This document shows, piece after piece, positions 32,308 to 41,081 of a stretch of 64,000 nt of DNA (positions within the stretch are counted from its first letter, which is position 1; every line of letters starts with the position of its first letter). Source of the DNA: Candidatus Aegiribacteria sp. (GTDB lineage: Bacteria > Fermentibacterota > Fermentibacteria > Fermentibacterales > JCC-6); the NCBI GenBank assembly GCA_013138965.1, contig WTBT01000042.1, forward strand, positions 1 through 64,000. The letters run 5' to 3'. The translations under genes were made by a program, and so were the position numbers. The notes below the pieces were generated by a model. That model was not told the origin of the DNA, searched no databases, and worked only from the letters and a program-made list of their open reading frames with translations.

Positions 32308-33840
32308 ATGCGGAAGAATCCTCCCGGGACAGAACAATGGAAGAAGCTTTATAATCTTGCTGACACTATTTCCGAGCTTGAGCCCTGGAAGGTTCTTCCA
32401 GAGCACAGCATCTTCGGAGTACGCTTACCGGATGACGGCATCAACGGATACGTCGGGATAATCGGAGAGCTGGGGCAGGTCTGTGGCGTAACGGTATACA
32501 TGGGCGAATCGGCTCTCGACAGAATCAGGTACATTAACAGCGCTGAAGGACTCCTGGAGATACCAATGCTGGCATTGTCCTTTGATTCTCCGGAAATTGT
32601 CGAAGAGGGGGATCAGAAGATCATCAATTCCCTGAAGCGCACTTACAAAGCTGATAATACCATACCGGTTTTCAGGACATATACGCCTGGATATTTCCCC
32701 TGGTACATGGAAAAGGAAGAGGCCGGGCAGTTAATCACATGCCTGGAACAGACTATTGAAGTTATTCGAAGAAAGGAATTCAGACATCTGCTTGATATTA
32801 GAACTGAAGACAGCAGGTGTCTGTATAGAATACCCGAAAAAAACGGCCAGTGGACCGATATTGTAGAGGAAATTCCCGAAAAACCGGAAGAATCAAAGCA
32901 TTTCCATATCAAGACGAGCCTTCTGCGGAATGTCGGAAAACTTCCCGAGGTCACCGAATCAATTCAGGCAGGGCTGTTCATTCTGCCCTCAGCCATCGGA
33001 CAGGAAGGAGAGCGGCCGTCTACTGCCTATTTACTCCTTCTTGTTGATCCTGATTCTAAGATGGTGCTTGGGTTTGAACTTCTCAGCCCCATCCCTTCCA
33101 TCAGGGATATGGAACTTTCAGTTCCCAATTTCCTCCTTAGAAAACTGGAGGAAATCGGAGTGAAACCCGCGAAGCTGTCAGTAGATGGAGATGGAAGGCT
33201 GTGTGAAATCCTGTATCAGCTGGGATATGAAAACCTGCCGGTGCATGTGGAGGAAGAAAAAGAACTTGCCGCTCTCGAAACCGTACAGTACAGTCTGTTC
33301 GGTCATATGGGAGATGACGATAATGAACTGCCGCAACACCCTGCAAAAAAGCAGAAACATGAGAAACCGGAGGCTGGTCAAACGCAGGACGACAGGATAC
33401 ATGTGATAAAGGTCTCCCTGATTCACGACAAAACAGTTTACCGAAAAATCGCCATAAAAGGTAACCAGACCCTTGAGGATCTGCATGGCGCCATATACAA
33501 TGCCTTTGACAGAGAAGAGGAGCATCTCTACTCCTTCTTCTTTCCGGATAAACCAACAAAATCCCAAAGAACGATCATGGATTCCCTGGAATACACCATC
33601 ACGGGAATGGCGGATGATTTATTTGACAAAGAACAGAATGATGCTTCAGAGGCAACCATACAGTCCCTTAAACTCAGAATGAAGCAGAAATTCTATTATC
33701 TCTTTGACTGGGGAGACGAGTGGTGGCACGAACTGACTTACGAGGGTGTTAAAGAGATCAGAGCGGAAGATCTGCCCGCAGTCATAGTGGCAAAGGGAGA
33801 ATCTCCTCCTCAATACCCCGACTATGATGAGGAAGATTGA
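32308..33840 (+). CDS. DUF7309/DUF6930-like protein fused to a plasmid pRiA4b ORF-3-like domain
   Basis: The protein has 510 residues. Residues 1-165 (QWKKLYNLADTISELEPWKVL...FGVRLPDDGINGYVGIIG) resemble DUF7309, and about 190-330 resemble DUF6930 (RPSTAYLLLLVD...SVDGDGRLCEILYQLGYENLPV). After a charged linker, residues 370-510 form a pRiA4b ORF-3 domain (IHVIKVSLIHDKTVYRKIAI, LYSFFFPD, YYLFDWGDEWWHEL). Family names are from memory of sequence style. No catalytic motif is known for these domains. A broken paralogue lies at 39457-40689 and a separate pRiA4b piece at 37205, so this family expanded locally. Function unknown; the context is a TA-like island. Confidence 0.75.
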   Translation: MRKNPPGTEQWKKLYNLADTISELEPWKVLPEHSIFGVRLPDDGINGYVGIIGELGQVCGVTVYMGESALDRIRYINSAEGLLEIPMLALSFDSPEIVEEGDQKIINSLKRTYKADNTIPVFRTYTPGYFPWYMEKEEAGQLITCLEQTIEVIRRKEFRHLLDIRTEDSRCLYRIPEKNGQWTDIVEEIPEKPEESKHFHIKTSLLRNVGKLPEVTESIQAGLFILPSAIGQEGERPSTAYLLLLVDPDSKMVLGFELLSPIPSIRDMELSVPNFLLRKLEEIGVKPAKLSVDGDGRLCEILYQLGYENLPVHVEEEKELAALETVQYSLFGHMGDDDNELPQHPAKKQKHEKPEAGQTQDDRIHVIKVSLIHDKTVYRKIAIKGNQTLEDLHGAIYNAFDREEEHLYSFFFPDKPTKSQRTIMDSLEYTITGMADDLFDKEQNDASEATIQSLKLRMKQKFYYLFDWGDEWWHELTYEGVKEIRAEDLPAVIVAKGESPPQYPDYDEED

Positions 33841-33892
33841 AACATACTGTCCTGAACCGATGCCCTGAGGATGCCGATGGTCCCGGTATCAT
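33841..33892 (-). pseudogene. remnant of a DUF3368 PIN-toxin C-terminus
   Basis: On the minus strand the frame reads TGTIGILRASVQDSMF, the signature G-T-I-G-I-L of DUF3368 proteins, then runs into the end of the neighbouring gene. About 42 of 49 bases match the longer remnant at 35334-35483. Only this scrap is left. Confidence 0.6.
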
Positions 33893-33968
33893 ACCGTGTG
33901 CAAAACGCCACTTGCAATGTGGCGAATCTCAGATAAGTGGTTCACATCCATAAGAATAGTTATCTGGC

Positions 33969-34217
33969 CTATCCTGGCCGTTTCAGCCGGGGGATTTCAT
34001 CGGGATCGATCAGGAGTTTGACTGATCGAGCCTGCCCGGGAACGCGACTGATGAGTCTTTTCTCTTCCAGCTTCAGGATCATCTGGTGAATCGTCGGAGG
34101 TGCGGTCCCAAAGAACAGCTGCAAATCTGCTTCCGCCGGCGCTCTCCCGTGCATCACCATGTAGCTGTCGATGAAAGCCAGGTACTGGCCCTGCTTCTCT
34201 GTGAATCTATCTGACAT
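33969..34217 (-). CDS. LexA-type winged-helix DNA-binding protein without peptidase domain
   Basis: The 82 residues match only the LexA DNA-binding domain: RFTEKQGQYLAFIDSYMVMHGRAPAEADLQ, PPTIHQMILKLEEKRLISRVPGQARSVKLL. The S24 self-cleavage domain is absent, so it cannot respond to RecA like LexA. Such short proteins occur as regulators in accessory islands. The last 33 bases of the gene recur at 37531-37563 as a remnant. The upstream segment (34241-34291) is a repeat shared with 40740-40790 and may contain its operator and the promoter of the rightward ATPase. Confidence 0.78.
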   Translation of the reverse strand: MSDRFTEKQGQYLAFIDSYMVMHGRAPAEADLQLFFGTAPPTIHQMILKLEEKRLISRVPGQARSVKLLIDPDEIPRLKRPG

Positions 34218-34240
34218 TCAGGTCATCCTGTTCCAGCAAA

Positions 34241-34291
34241 AATAATCGCATATCGAACTTATAATGTCATATTGCTTTCGAACGGTCAAGC
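34241..34291. repeat. duplicated promoter-like segment, copy 1
   Basis: It matches 40740-40790 with about 85% identity (ATATCGAA and ATTGCTTTC blocks). In both places it precedes DUF4143 sequence, marking the edge of a duplicated block. Confidence 0.6.
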
Positions 34292-34294
34292 TGA

Positions 34295-35266
34295 TCTGCC
34301 GGGTGTATCGCTCTTATTATCGACGAGATTCAGGATATTGAAGGCTGGGAGGAGGTTATAGCTTCCCTGCTTGCAAAGGGCGGTATGGATATCTACATAT
34401 CGGGATCCAACGCCGGTATGCTGACTTCGGATTTAACCTCGAAGATTTCCGGCAGGTATATTGAATTACGGGTATACCCCCTTGGCCTGGAGGAATTTAT
34501 TCAGTTCCGTGGCGATGAAGCAGGGCTTCTGGAAGAGGAATTCTGGCAGTACCTTAAGTATGGCGGCATGCCGGGAATTCATTCAATGGATTTAACGGCA
34601 GAAGTTGTATATCAATACCTGAAATCGGTACTGGATACAGTAATCCTCAATGATGTGATAATAAGGAACAGTGTCAGAAACGCAGCCCTTCTTGAATCAC
34701 TCCTGAATTTCCTCTCGGATAATATCGGTTCTCTGAACTCGGGAAAAAGAATATCAGATCACCTCAATTCTCTGGGACGAAAAACTACAGTAAGCACTGT
34801 TATCGACTACATCCAATATCTTGTGAACGCCTTCGCGCTGCATAATGTGAAACGATTTGACCTCAGAGAAAAAAGACAGCTGGCCTATACAGGAAAAGTC
34901 TATCTCAATGATCTTTCATTCAGACATGCCATCTTTGGTTATCGTGAAGGCGCGATCTCCGGGTTTCTGGAAAATATTGTCTATATGGAATTGCTGCGAA
35001 GAGGGTACTCTGTATACATCGGGAACATAGCGGATAAAGAAGTTGACTTCGTAGCGGAGAAAGGCGAACTAACTGTCTATCTGCAGGTTGCATATCTGCT
35101 GGCATCCGCTGAAACAATGGAAAGAGAATTCTCATGCCTGGAAGCCATCCCGGATAATTATCCTAAACTGGTTCTCTCCATGGACAGAAACATCCCTTCA
35201 AGAAAAGGAATAAAGCAGGTTCATATTCCTGAATTCCTGCTTAATCCGGAGAAATATCTGCTGTGA
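34295..35266 (+). pseudogene. DUF4143 ATPase truncated at the 5' end
   Basis: Directly after a TGA at 34292 the frame reads CIALIIDEIQDIEGWEEVIASLL, the Walker B region, and then continues intact (IYISGSNAGML, GRYIELRVYPLGLEEFIQF, EVDFVAEKGELTVYLQVAYL) to 35266. The Walker A segment and about 80 N-terminal residues are missing. An internal ATG at 34385 could still give 293 residues, but without ATP binding. The join with the repeat at 34241-34291 marks the deletion point. Probably inactive. Confidence 0.8.
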
Positions 35267-35333
35267 TGAGTAAATTCTGAAGCGTAAGGCAACATCTCAG
35301 AACATTCTCTTGTAAGGATATAACTGGATGGTT

Positions 35334-35483
35334 TCAGAGGATATCAGCAATGCTGTTTACAGGAGAGTAAAAACCAGAAGCAATCATCTTGTCAAGTGCA
35401 TCATTTGCCTGCTCAAGAGTGAACAAACTGTCCTGCACCGATGCCTTGAGAATACCGATGGTCCCGGTAACCGGAATTTTCAT
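35334..35483 (-). pseudogene. remnant of a DUF3368 PIN-toxin C-terminus (49 codons)
   Basis: The frame from an ATG at 35483 reads MKIPVTGTIGILKASVQDS, then EQANDALDKMIASGFYSP to TGA at 35334. It matches the C-terminal third of DUF3368 proteins (G-T-I-G-I-L, then a helix and an isoleucine-rich end). The acidic nuclease residues of the N-terminal part are gone. Its ATG overlaps the stop of the ATPase gene at 35480 by chance or as a scar. A shorter copy lies at 33841. Confidence 0.7.
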
Positions 35484-36793
35484 CCTCGTTCGATTCTCAT
35501 CTCAAGCAGGAATTTCCAGGCTGGAACCACTTGGATTACTCCGGCTTCTGTTTCAATGGTGCCGGTATCATTCCGCGTTACAATTGTACCGGTTGTCAGG
35601 TTCTGCTCTTTCATGGCTGTGGTAAGAGCTTTCACTTCACGCTTTTTGGTGACAGGGTTCTGCAGTGATTCACTTACCTGTATAAGCTTTCTGGAGTGAT
35701 CAGGCATCTGAAGAATGAAATCAACCTCAAGGCTGTTCTTTGTCCTGTAGTAGAAGACCGGTTCTGTTACGCGACGGATGGCGATGAAGATGAGATTCTC
35801 AAGCAGATGGCCACTGTTGACAAGTATGCCGGAGGCGGTTGAGGTAACCATGGCATGATCAATGCAATAGATCTTCTTGGGATTTGCATTGCTGCGGGAG
35901 AGGGAAGCATCGAAAAGTCTTACTGTGAAAAAGAAGTATGAGTCTTCAAACCAGTTGAGGTAATCTGCAACGGAATGCTTGGGTGCTTTGTGTCCTTGAG
36001 ACTGCAGGAAACCGTAGAGCTTGTTCAGTGAGTAAAGCGAAGCTGTGTTATCTGTAAGGCGGTGCGCGAGATCAAGGACAGCCTTGGGATGGGAAATGTC
36101 ATGGCGCTCAATAAGGTCTCTGAACAGAACTGCGTGCAGATACTCCTGGTGTATTTTTACTCTCAACCTTGAACTTAGTCCGGCTACTTCAGGAAATCCT
36201 CCGCATTGCAGGTATTCCTCAAATGCATTCTGTATAAGAAGTCTCCTCTTTGTGGAGATGTGCTCCTGCCAGTGAATGTTCTTGTAGTCAAGAAACTCTT
36301 CAAAAGAGAACGGGAACAGCTCCCATGAGAGCGATCGGCCCCGCATGGCCGAAGCAATTTCCTTTGAAAGCATTCTTGATGATGAGCCGGTTATGTACAC
36401 TTCACACCTTTCAGTGCGGAGAATGCGGCCAACAAACGATTCCCAGCCTCTGACCACCTGGATTTCATCAAAGAAGCAGTAAACAGTCTCAGCATTCTTC
36501 TTCTCAGGGAAAAGCGAATAGTACGCTTCCAGTACAAGGTGCAGATTCTCTTCAGTGAGGTTGCAGAGACGATCGTCGAAGAAATTGATGTAAAGGATGT
36601 TCTCGGTGGAAGTCCCTTTGGCCAGAAGTTGCTCAATCAACTGCAGCATATAGGTGGATTTCCCGCAACGGCGAACTCCCATACAGATAGTTGCTTTCCC
36701 GGGAATTGATTCAATGTTAAGCTGTCGGGGTACGCCTGTGTCAACACTAAAATCCTGGGAATCCAGGATAATTCCTTTGATCTTTTCCAGCAT
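35480..36793 (-). CDS. AAA_14/DUF4143 family ATP-binding protein
   Basis: The 437-residue protein carries Walker A MGVRRCGKSTYMLQL, Walker B VYCFFDEIQVVRGWESF and ITGSSSRMLSKEIASAMRGRSLSWELFPFSFEEFL. The C-terminal part has a winged helix (KHSVADYLNWFEDSYFFFTV) and a nuclease-like VDFILQMPD...LIQVSESL. It starts at ATG 36793 with AGGAAG upstream. This is the second intact member of the family in the island, only distantly similar to that at 30644. Its role is unknown; it lies between a DUF3368 remnant and other toxin debris. Confidence 0.87.
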   Translation of the reverse strand: MLEKIKGIILDSQDFSVDTGVPRQLNIESIPGKATICMGVRRCGKSTYMLQLIEQLLAKGTSTENILYINFFDDRLCNLTEENLHLVLEAYYSLFPEKKNAETVYCFFDEIQVVRGWESFVGRILRTERCEVYITGSSSRMLSKEIASAMRGRSLSWELFPFSFEEFLDYKNIHWQEHISTKRRLLIQNAFEEYLQCGGFPEVAGLSSRLRVKIHQEYLHAVLFRDLIERHDISHPKAVLDLAHRLTDNTASLYSLNKLYGFLQSQGHKAPKHSVADYLNWFEDSYFFFTVRLFDASLSRSNANPKKIYCIDHAMVTSTASGILVNSGHLLENLIFIAIRRVTEPVFYYRTKNSLEVDFILQMPDHSRKLIQVSESLQNPVTKKREVKALTTAMKEQNLTTGTIVTRNDTGTIETEAGVIQVVPAWKFLLEMRIERG

Positions 36794-36989
36794 TGCTGCT
36801 CAATCTTCCTGATTCATAACCACTTTTCAGCCCAACTGGTTAGAATTATGACCGATTAAGGATTTCATGTCAATGGAAGGCTCGCCTCTGACAGGCAGAT
36901 CAGACTGCCTGTGCCTTTTCTTCAATATTGCGACAGGTTCCAGAAGGGTATGGGCGGGATAGTGGAAAAGGTGTACGACCGTCCGATGA

Positions 36990-37086
36990 ACCTCCTAGAA
37001 TAGAAGTATCAATAAGAAGGAGCTTGCGAATAGATGATCGTTCCGGCGTACTCAGTTCTCAGCACCAGCTCTGTAAGTGTTTCCAT
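36990..37086 (-). pseudogene. possible antitoxin-PIN toxin debris
   Basis: On the minus strand a 25-codon frame starts at ATG 37086 behind GGGAAG (METLTELVLRTEYAG). In another frame, KLLLIDTSILGG is seen just after, which resembles the first strand of a PIN toxin with its catalytic Asp. The following residues do not fit a PIN fold. I read this as a collapsed toxin-antitoxin pair. The rest of 36794-37204 shows no gene. Confidence 0.35.
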
Positions 37087-37138
37087 ATTTCTTCCCGAAT
37101 CAGTTTGTAGAAGTAATATAACTACACTCATCATTATA

Positions 37139-37177
37139 GCGCGATATATGCGCAATACTTCCAGATATTGGAAGTAT
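37139..37177. promoter_or_regulatory. two adjacent palindromes, possible operator
   Basis: GCGC-GATATAT-GCGC (37139-37153) is followed by ATACTTCC-AGATATT-GGAAGTAT (37155-37177). Perfect short arms with seven-base spacers are typical for dimeric regulators. They sit upstream of the toxin debris at 36990-37086 and next to a TATAAT on the minus strand, so may be its former operator. Confidence 0.4.
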
Positions 37178-37204
37178 CATGCCAGGTCACCTGTCCATAA
37201 GATT

Positions 37205-37456
37205 TCAAGATAGGTTTAGCTGTGTTCCTCGCCCGGGCGTGGAGCACCCGAAGTCATTCTGTGCCGGTCTGGCAACTCCGATGCAGCAGGGGTACTCCTG
37301 ATCTTTCTCCCTGAAGATGTAACCCTCAAGCTTCACGGTGTGAACCCAGCTGTCTCCGTAGTCATAGTGATATATGGCGGTTACTCCCAGATCGTTGAAG
37401 TGATCATAATTCATGAGATAACCTTCTTTTGTAAAATCCCTGTCAAAATTCCTCAT
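37205..37456 (-). pseudogene. pRiA4b ORF-3-like domain fragment
   Basis: The 83-codon frame contains AIYHYDYGDSWVHTVKLEGYI and YPCCIGVARPAQNDFG, the hallmark YDFGDSWEH and Y-P-x-C-x-x-G-x-R-x-x-P-P-E-D-C-G segments of the pRiA4b ORF-3 family. It begins and ends abruptly and lacks the N-terminal strand-helix part. It is a different subfamily from the domain fused in the gene at 32308. Possibly still translated, but likely a relic. Confidence 0.65.
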
Positions 37457-37530
37457 AGATGCTTCCTTCCAAATTCGATATCCCGCCGATACCGATTTAT
37501 CATGAATCGAATCATGTGCGGTGTCATATT

Positions 37531-37563
37531 CGCTTCAGCCGGGGGATTTCATCGGAATCGATC
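37531..37563 (-). pseudogene. scrap of the LexA-type gene 3' end
   Basis: 31 of 33 bases match the end of the gene at 33969, reading IDSDEIPRLKR. Nothing else of the gene is present. It marks another copied-and-lost segment. Confidence 0.65.
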
Positions 37564-37615
37564 TTTGTTCGATAATCCGCAGGAATTCAGGGAAAGATTG
37601 CTCTTGTAATCGAAC

Positions 37616-37672
37616 TTGACATAGTGTTCATAATACTGTACCTTATCTATGTTAAGAACCAGTATACTGAAC
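37616..37672 (+). promoter_or_regulatory. hipBA promoter with inverted-repeat operator
   Basis: TTGACA at 37616 is followed after 17 bases by TACCTT as a weak -10. Two 13-base arms, 37626-37638 and 37660-37672, are inverted copies (11 of 13 match) that bracket the -10 region. HipB proteins repress their own operon from such paired sites; the assignment is positional inference. Confidence 0.55.
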
Positions 37673-37694
37673 GCTATATTACTACGGATGAATA

Positions 37695-38021
37695 ATGAAA
37701 ATCGAAACAGCAGCTCAATACAAACTTCCGATACCTGTGCAGCGTATTCTGCGTAAACTTGGGCAGGATATTCGGGATGCCAGAAGACGCCGCCGTATAC
37801 CAACCGCTATTCTGGCTGAACGGGCATCCATAAGCAGAACAACCCTTGCAAAGCTGGAAAAAGGGAATCCCGGTGTTTCTCTGGGCATATTCGCAACTGT
37901 TCTTTTCTCTCTCGGGATGAGCGATCGTCTGGCTGATCTGGCTGATGTACGTCATGATCGGACAGGTATTGCCCTTGAGGAAGAAAATCTTCCAAAGCGC
38001 ATTCGGAAGTTCAGAAAATGA
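37695..38021 (+). CDS. hipB: HipB-like XRE antitoxin
   Basis: The 108-residue protein has an XRE helix-turn-helix (about 20-85): LGQDIRDARRRRRIPTAILAERASISRTTLAKLEKGNPGVSLG. The stop overlaps the hipA start by four bases (ATGA). As antitoxin it would bind HipA and the operator at 37626-37672. The C-terminus (PKRIRKFRK) is basic. Confidence 0.87.
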   Translation: MKIETAAQYKLPIPVQRILRKLGQDIRDARRRRRIPTAILAERASISRTTLAKLEKGNPGVSLGIFATVLFSLGMSDRLADLADVRHDRTGIALEEENLPKRIRKFRK

Positions 38022-39268
38022 GTCAGCCCATTTTTGTTCATGTAGACATTCATGGAGTAACACAGCTGGTCGGCCGATTGTGGGCACATACAAAAAACCG
38101 CCGGCAGAGTGCCACATTTGAGTACGACCATTCCTGGCTGGCAAATCCGCAAAGGTTTCCTCTGGAACCTGCCCTTAAACTCGGTCCCGGCCCCTTTCAT
38201 ACTGCACAGAACAAGACTCTGTTCGGAGCCATAGGAGATTCAGCACCGGATAGATGGGGTCGTGTACTGATGAAACGACAGGCAAGACATCAGGCAGAAG
38301 AATCAGGCAAACCCCTGAGATTTCTGAACGAAACTGATTACCTGCTCCAGGTCGATGATGAGACAAGAGAGGGAGCCCTGCGATTCTCAACAGAAGAAAA
38401 TGGTCAATTCCTCGCTCATTATGCAGGCAGCAGTATTCCACCTCTTATCGACCTGCCGCGACTTCTCACGGCAGCGGATCACATAAGTGCTGACAACGAT
38501 ACGAGTGAGGATGTCAGGTTTCTTATAGCGCCTGGCTCATCACTTGGAGGAGCCAGGCCCAAAGCATGCGTAAGAGACAGCCGGGGAGATCTGTCACTAG
38601 TGAAATTCCCTTGCAGGACGGATGAAATAAGTACGGTACTATGGGAGGCTGTTGCGCTGACGCTTGCCGGGCAGTGTGGAATATCAGTCCCCGATTGGAG
38701 AATTGAATCCGTTGCGGGCAGAAGCGTTCTGCTGCTTTCAAGATTTGATCGGAAAGGCAGCATGCGGATTCCTTTTCTGTCAGCAATGAGCATGATAGAC
38801 GCGAAGGACAATGAGGTGCGAAGCTATCTGGAACTGGCTGATGCCCTCAGAATGCATGGAGCCCAATCCAGAAAGGATATGCAGAAGCTCTGGCGCCGCA
38901 TGGTCTTTACAGTCCTCATATCAAATGTGGATGATCACATGAGGAACCATGGATTCCTCTATGACGGATCACAGGGCTGGATACTCTCTCCGGCCTACGA
39001 TCTGAATCCGACCCCGGCGGACATAAGTCCCCGCATTCTATCAACTGCCATCAGCTATGACGATCCGACAGCTTCTCTTGAAACCGCCTTTGAAGTGGCG
39101 GAATATTTCGACATCAATCCGAACCTGGCAAGGGAGATCGCGGCTGAAGTGGGCACGGCTGTTGCGTGCTGGCGCACTGAAGCCAGGCGATTCAGTCTGA
39201 CCCCGCGCGAGATAGAGCGAATGGAATCGGCCTTTGAGCACGAAGACCTCGCGCTTGCTCTTGGATGA
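38018..39268 (+). CDS. hipA: HipA-like Ser/Thr kinase toxin
   Basis: The 416-residue protein has an N-terminal HipA_N-type region (FVHVDIHGVTQLVGRLW) and the kinase core: GSSLGGARPKACV (glycine loop with Lys), LVKFP, LLLSRFDRKG, then the catalytic NVDDHMRNHGFLYDG and metal-binding LSPAYDLNP. All key residues for ATP-dependent phosphorylation are present. E. coli HipA inactivates glutamyl-tRNA synthetase and induces persistence; related HipA proteins use other synthetases. Encoded second after hipB in the usual order. Confidence 0.9.
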   Translation: MSQPIFVHVDIHGVTQLVGRLWAHTKNRRQSATFEYDHSWLANPQRFPLEPALKLGPGPFHTAQNKTLFGAIGDSAPDRWGRVLMKRQARHQAEESGKPLRFLNETDYLLQVDDETREGALRFSTEENGQFLAHYAGSSIPPLIDLPRLLTAADHISADNDTSEDVRFLIAPGSSLGGARPKACVRDSRGDLSLVKFPCRTDEISTVLWEAVALTLAGQCGISVPDWRIESVAGRSVLLLSRFDRKGSMRIPFLSAMSMIDAKDNEVRSYLELADALRMHGAQSRKDMQKLWRRMVFTVLISNVDDHMRNHGFLYDGSQGWILSPAYDLNPTPADISPRILSTAISYDDPTASLETAFEVAEYFDINPNLAREIAAEVGTAVACWRTEARRFSLTPREIERMESAFEHEDLALALG

Positions 39269-39456
39269 ACCTACTATTTCTGAAAAGTATCAGGAAACAA
39301 ATACTGTTATGCTTCGTGTTCAGGATATGTGATACAATGGCTGTTTTCCTGCTGCTTAGTGAACCGCTTCCGATTACATTCCGCAAAGCGAAAAAATGAT
39401 GTTCTTGCGAATTCACAGAACAACTGATTCGCTGAAAACATAAAGGAGAAAGAGAA

Positions 39457-40689
39457 GTGAAGAATCCTCCATCAAAGACGCAATGGAAGAAACTGTACAA
39501 TCTTGCGAATAAAGTTGCTGAACTGAAGCCATGGAAGATACTTTCTGATTACATGGTTTTTGGAGTGCGATTATCAGGTTACGATACAAATGGTTATGTG
39601 AGTATTGCCGGAAAACACGGGCAGAGTCGCGGTGTGTTTGTTTACATGGGCGAACCATCTATGGAGAGAGTGAGGTACATGGGCAGCCTGGGAATCGTTA
39701 TGGAATTATCGATGTTGACATTGACCTTTGAAAAACCGGAAACTCTTTCGGATAAGGATAGAGAGATTATCAGATCACTGAAGCTCAACTATCATTCGGA
39801 TGAAGATGTTCCGCTTTTCAGATCATACTCACCCGGACTTCTCCCATGGCCTTTGAACAAGGATGATGCCGCAATGTTAATAATCTGCCTTGAGCAGGCT
39901 ATTGAACTGCTTCGAAGGGGAAAATTCAAGAATCTGCTTGATATGCGCTCCGAGGAGAAAAAGTGCCTTTACAGAATTCCCGGAGAAAATGGAAAATGGA
40001 TTGAAATCGTAGAAGAGACTCCTGAAAACCCTGAATTCGAAAAGATGTTCTTCATCAGGAAAGGCAGCCTTGACGATATCAACGAACTTCCCCAAAGCAA
40101 TAAGTCAATCCAGGCAAGAATTGTCCCGTTACCAGAACCAATCGGAAAGAAAGGGGTGCGGCCGTCTTTTGCGTACATGCTCATTATGGTTGACTCCGGA
40201 ACAGAGTTTTTACTGACCACTGATTTACTGGAGATCGACTCTTCTATAAGAGATATGGAGCTGCAGCTTCCTGAAATGCTTATCAATGAGTTAGTGGTTC
40301 ATGAAATTAAGCCAAAACAGTTGGAAATTATTAAGGGTGGTAAGCTGAGTGAGATTCTGAGGCAACTGGGATATGAGAATTTCCCAGTGCCGGTGAAAGA
40401 AAGAAAGCAACTCAAGGCTCTTGGCAAATCACTTAACCTCCTGCTCAATTCATTGTTTGAAAAAGAAGAATTACCGGACCCGCGCGCAACCAGGAACTCT
40501 CCTGTGCAGTAAGAACACGTTCACGAAGTGGATGACAGGATAAATGTGATAAAAGTTTCACTGATGTATGACAAAGCAATTTACCGAAAAATCGCCATTA
40601 GAGGTGACCAGACCCTTAAAGATCTGCATGACGCCATATTCGATCTCACATTCCCCACCCTTAAGACGAGATTTGTAAGAATTATCTGA
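39457..40689 (+). pseudogene. broken paralogue of the DUF7309/DUF6930-pRiA4b protein
   Basis: A GTG start behind AAAGGAG gives 351 residues similar along the whole DUF7309/DUF6930 part to the gene at 32308 (QWKKLYNLANKVAELKPWKIL). TAA follows at 40510. In the same frame, beyond this stop, INVIKVSLMYDKAIYRKIAI and QTLKDLHDAIFD of the pRiA4b domain follow, before the sequence turns unrelated and stops at 40687. So the fused domain was cut by a nonsense codon and a deletion. The first two domains may still be made. Confidence 0.8.
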
Positions 40690-40739
40690 TTCTTTCAAAT
40701 CCGGCGACATACTTACCCTCCAATCTATCTTCATTATAC

Positions 40740-40790
40740 AATAATCACATATCGAATTCAAGATGTCTATTGCTTTCAAACGCTCAGCTT
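40740..40790. repeat. duplicated promoter-like segment, copy 2
   Basis: Counterpart of 34241-34291. It is followed about 45 bases later by a DUF4143 scrap, mirroring the order at 34 kb. Confidence 0.6.
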
Positions 40791-40835
40791 AACCTGGCGT
40801 GCTGTACAACCTCAGGTGTGCAGGTATGACCGTTG

Positions 40836-40880
40836 CTCAGAAACGCAACCCTTCTTGAATCACTCCTGAATTACAAATAG
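40836..40880 (+). pseudogene. DUF4143 ATPase scrap
   Basis: The frame reads LRNATLLESLLN, matching VRNAALLESLLN in the truncated ATPase at 34295, and ends in TAG. Nearly identical over about 40 bases; nothing further remains. Confidence 0.65.
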
Positions 40881-41081
40881 CTTGCCCGGCGGTTATCGTT
40901 ATCCGGTCCGGGCATGGGCGAACGGGAACCGAAAGCGTGAGTGTATATAATTCATACATTTCACATACAGCTATAGTTTTTCATGATTAGCTATCTTGTG
41001 TGTATTGGAATCATAAGCTATAATTGTTTATCAGGAATGACGCGAATAGTGACCATAATTCATGAAAGGTGATGGGTATTC
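40881..41081. other. AT-rich leader of the Fic gene with short repeats
   Basis: AGCTATAG, TAGCTATC and AAGCTATAA occur within 100 bases, with TCATGATTA and TCATGAAA motifs between. They could be regulator sites. AAAGGTGAT before 41082 is the ribosome site. Confidence 0.3.
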
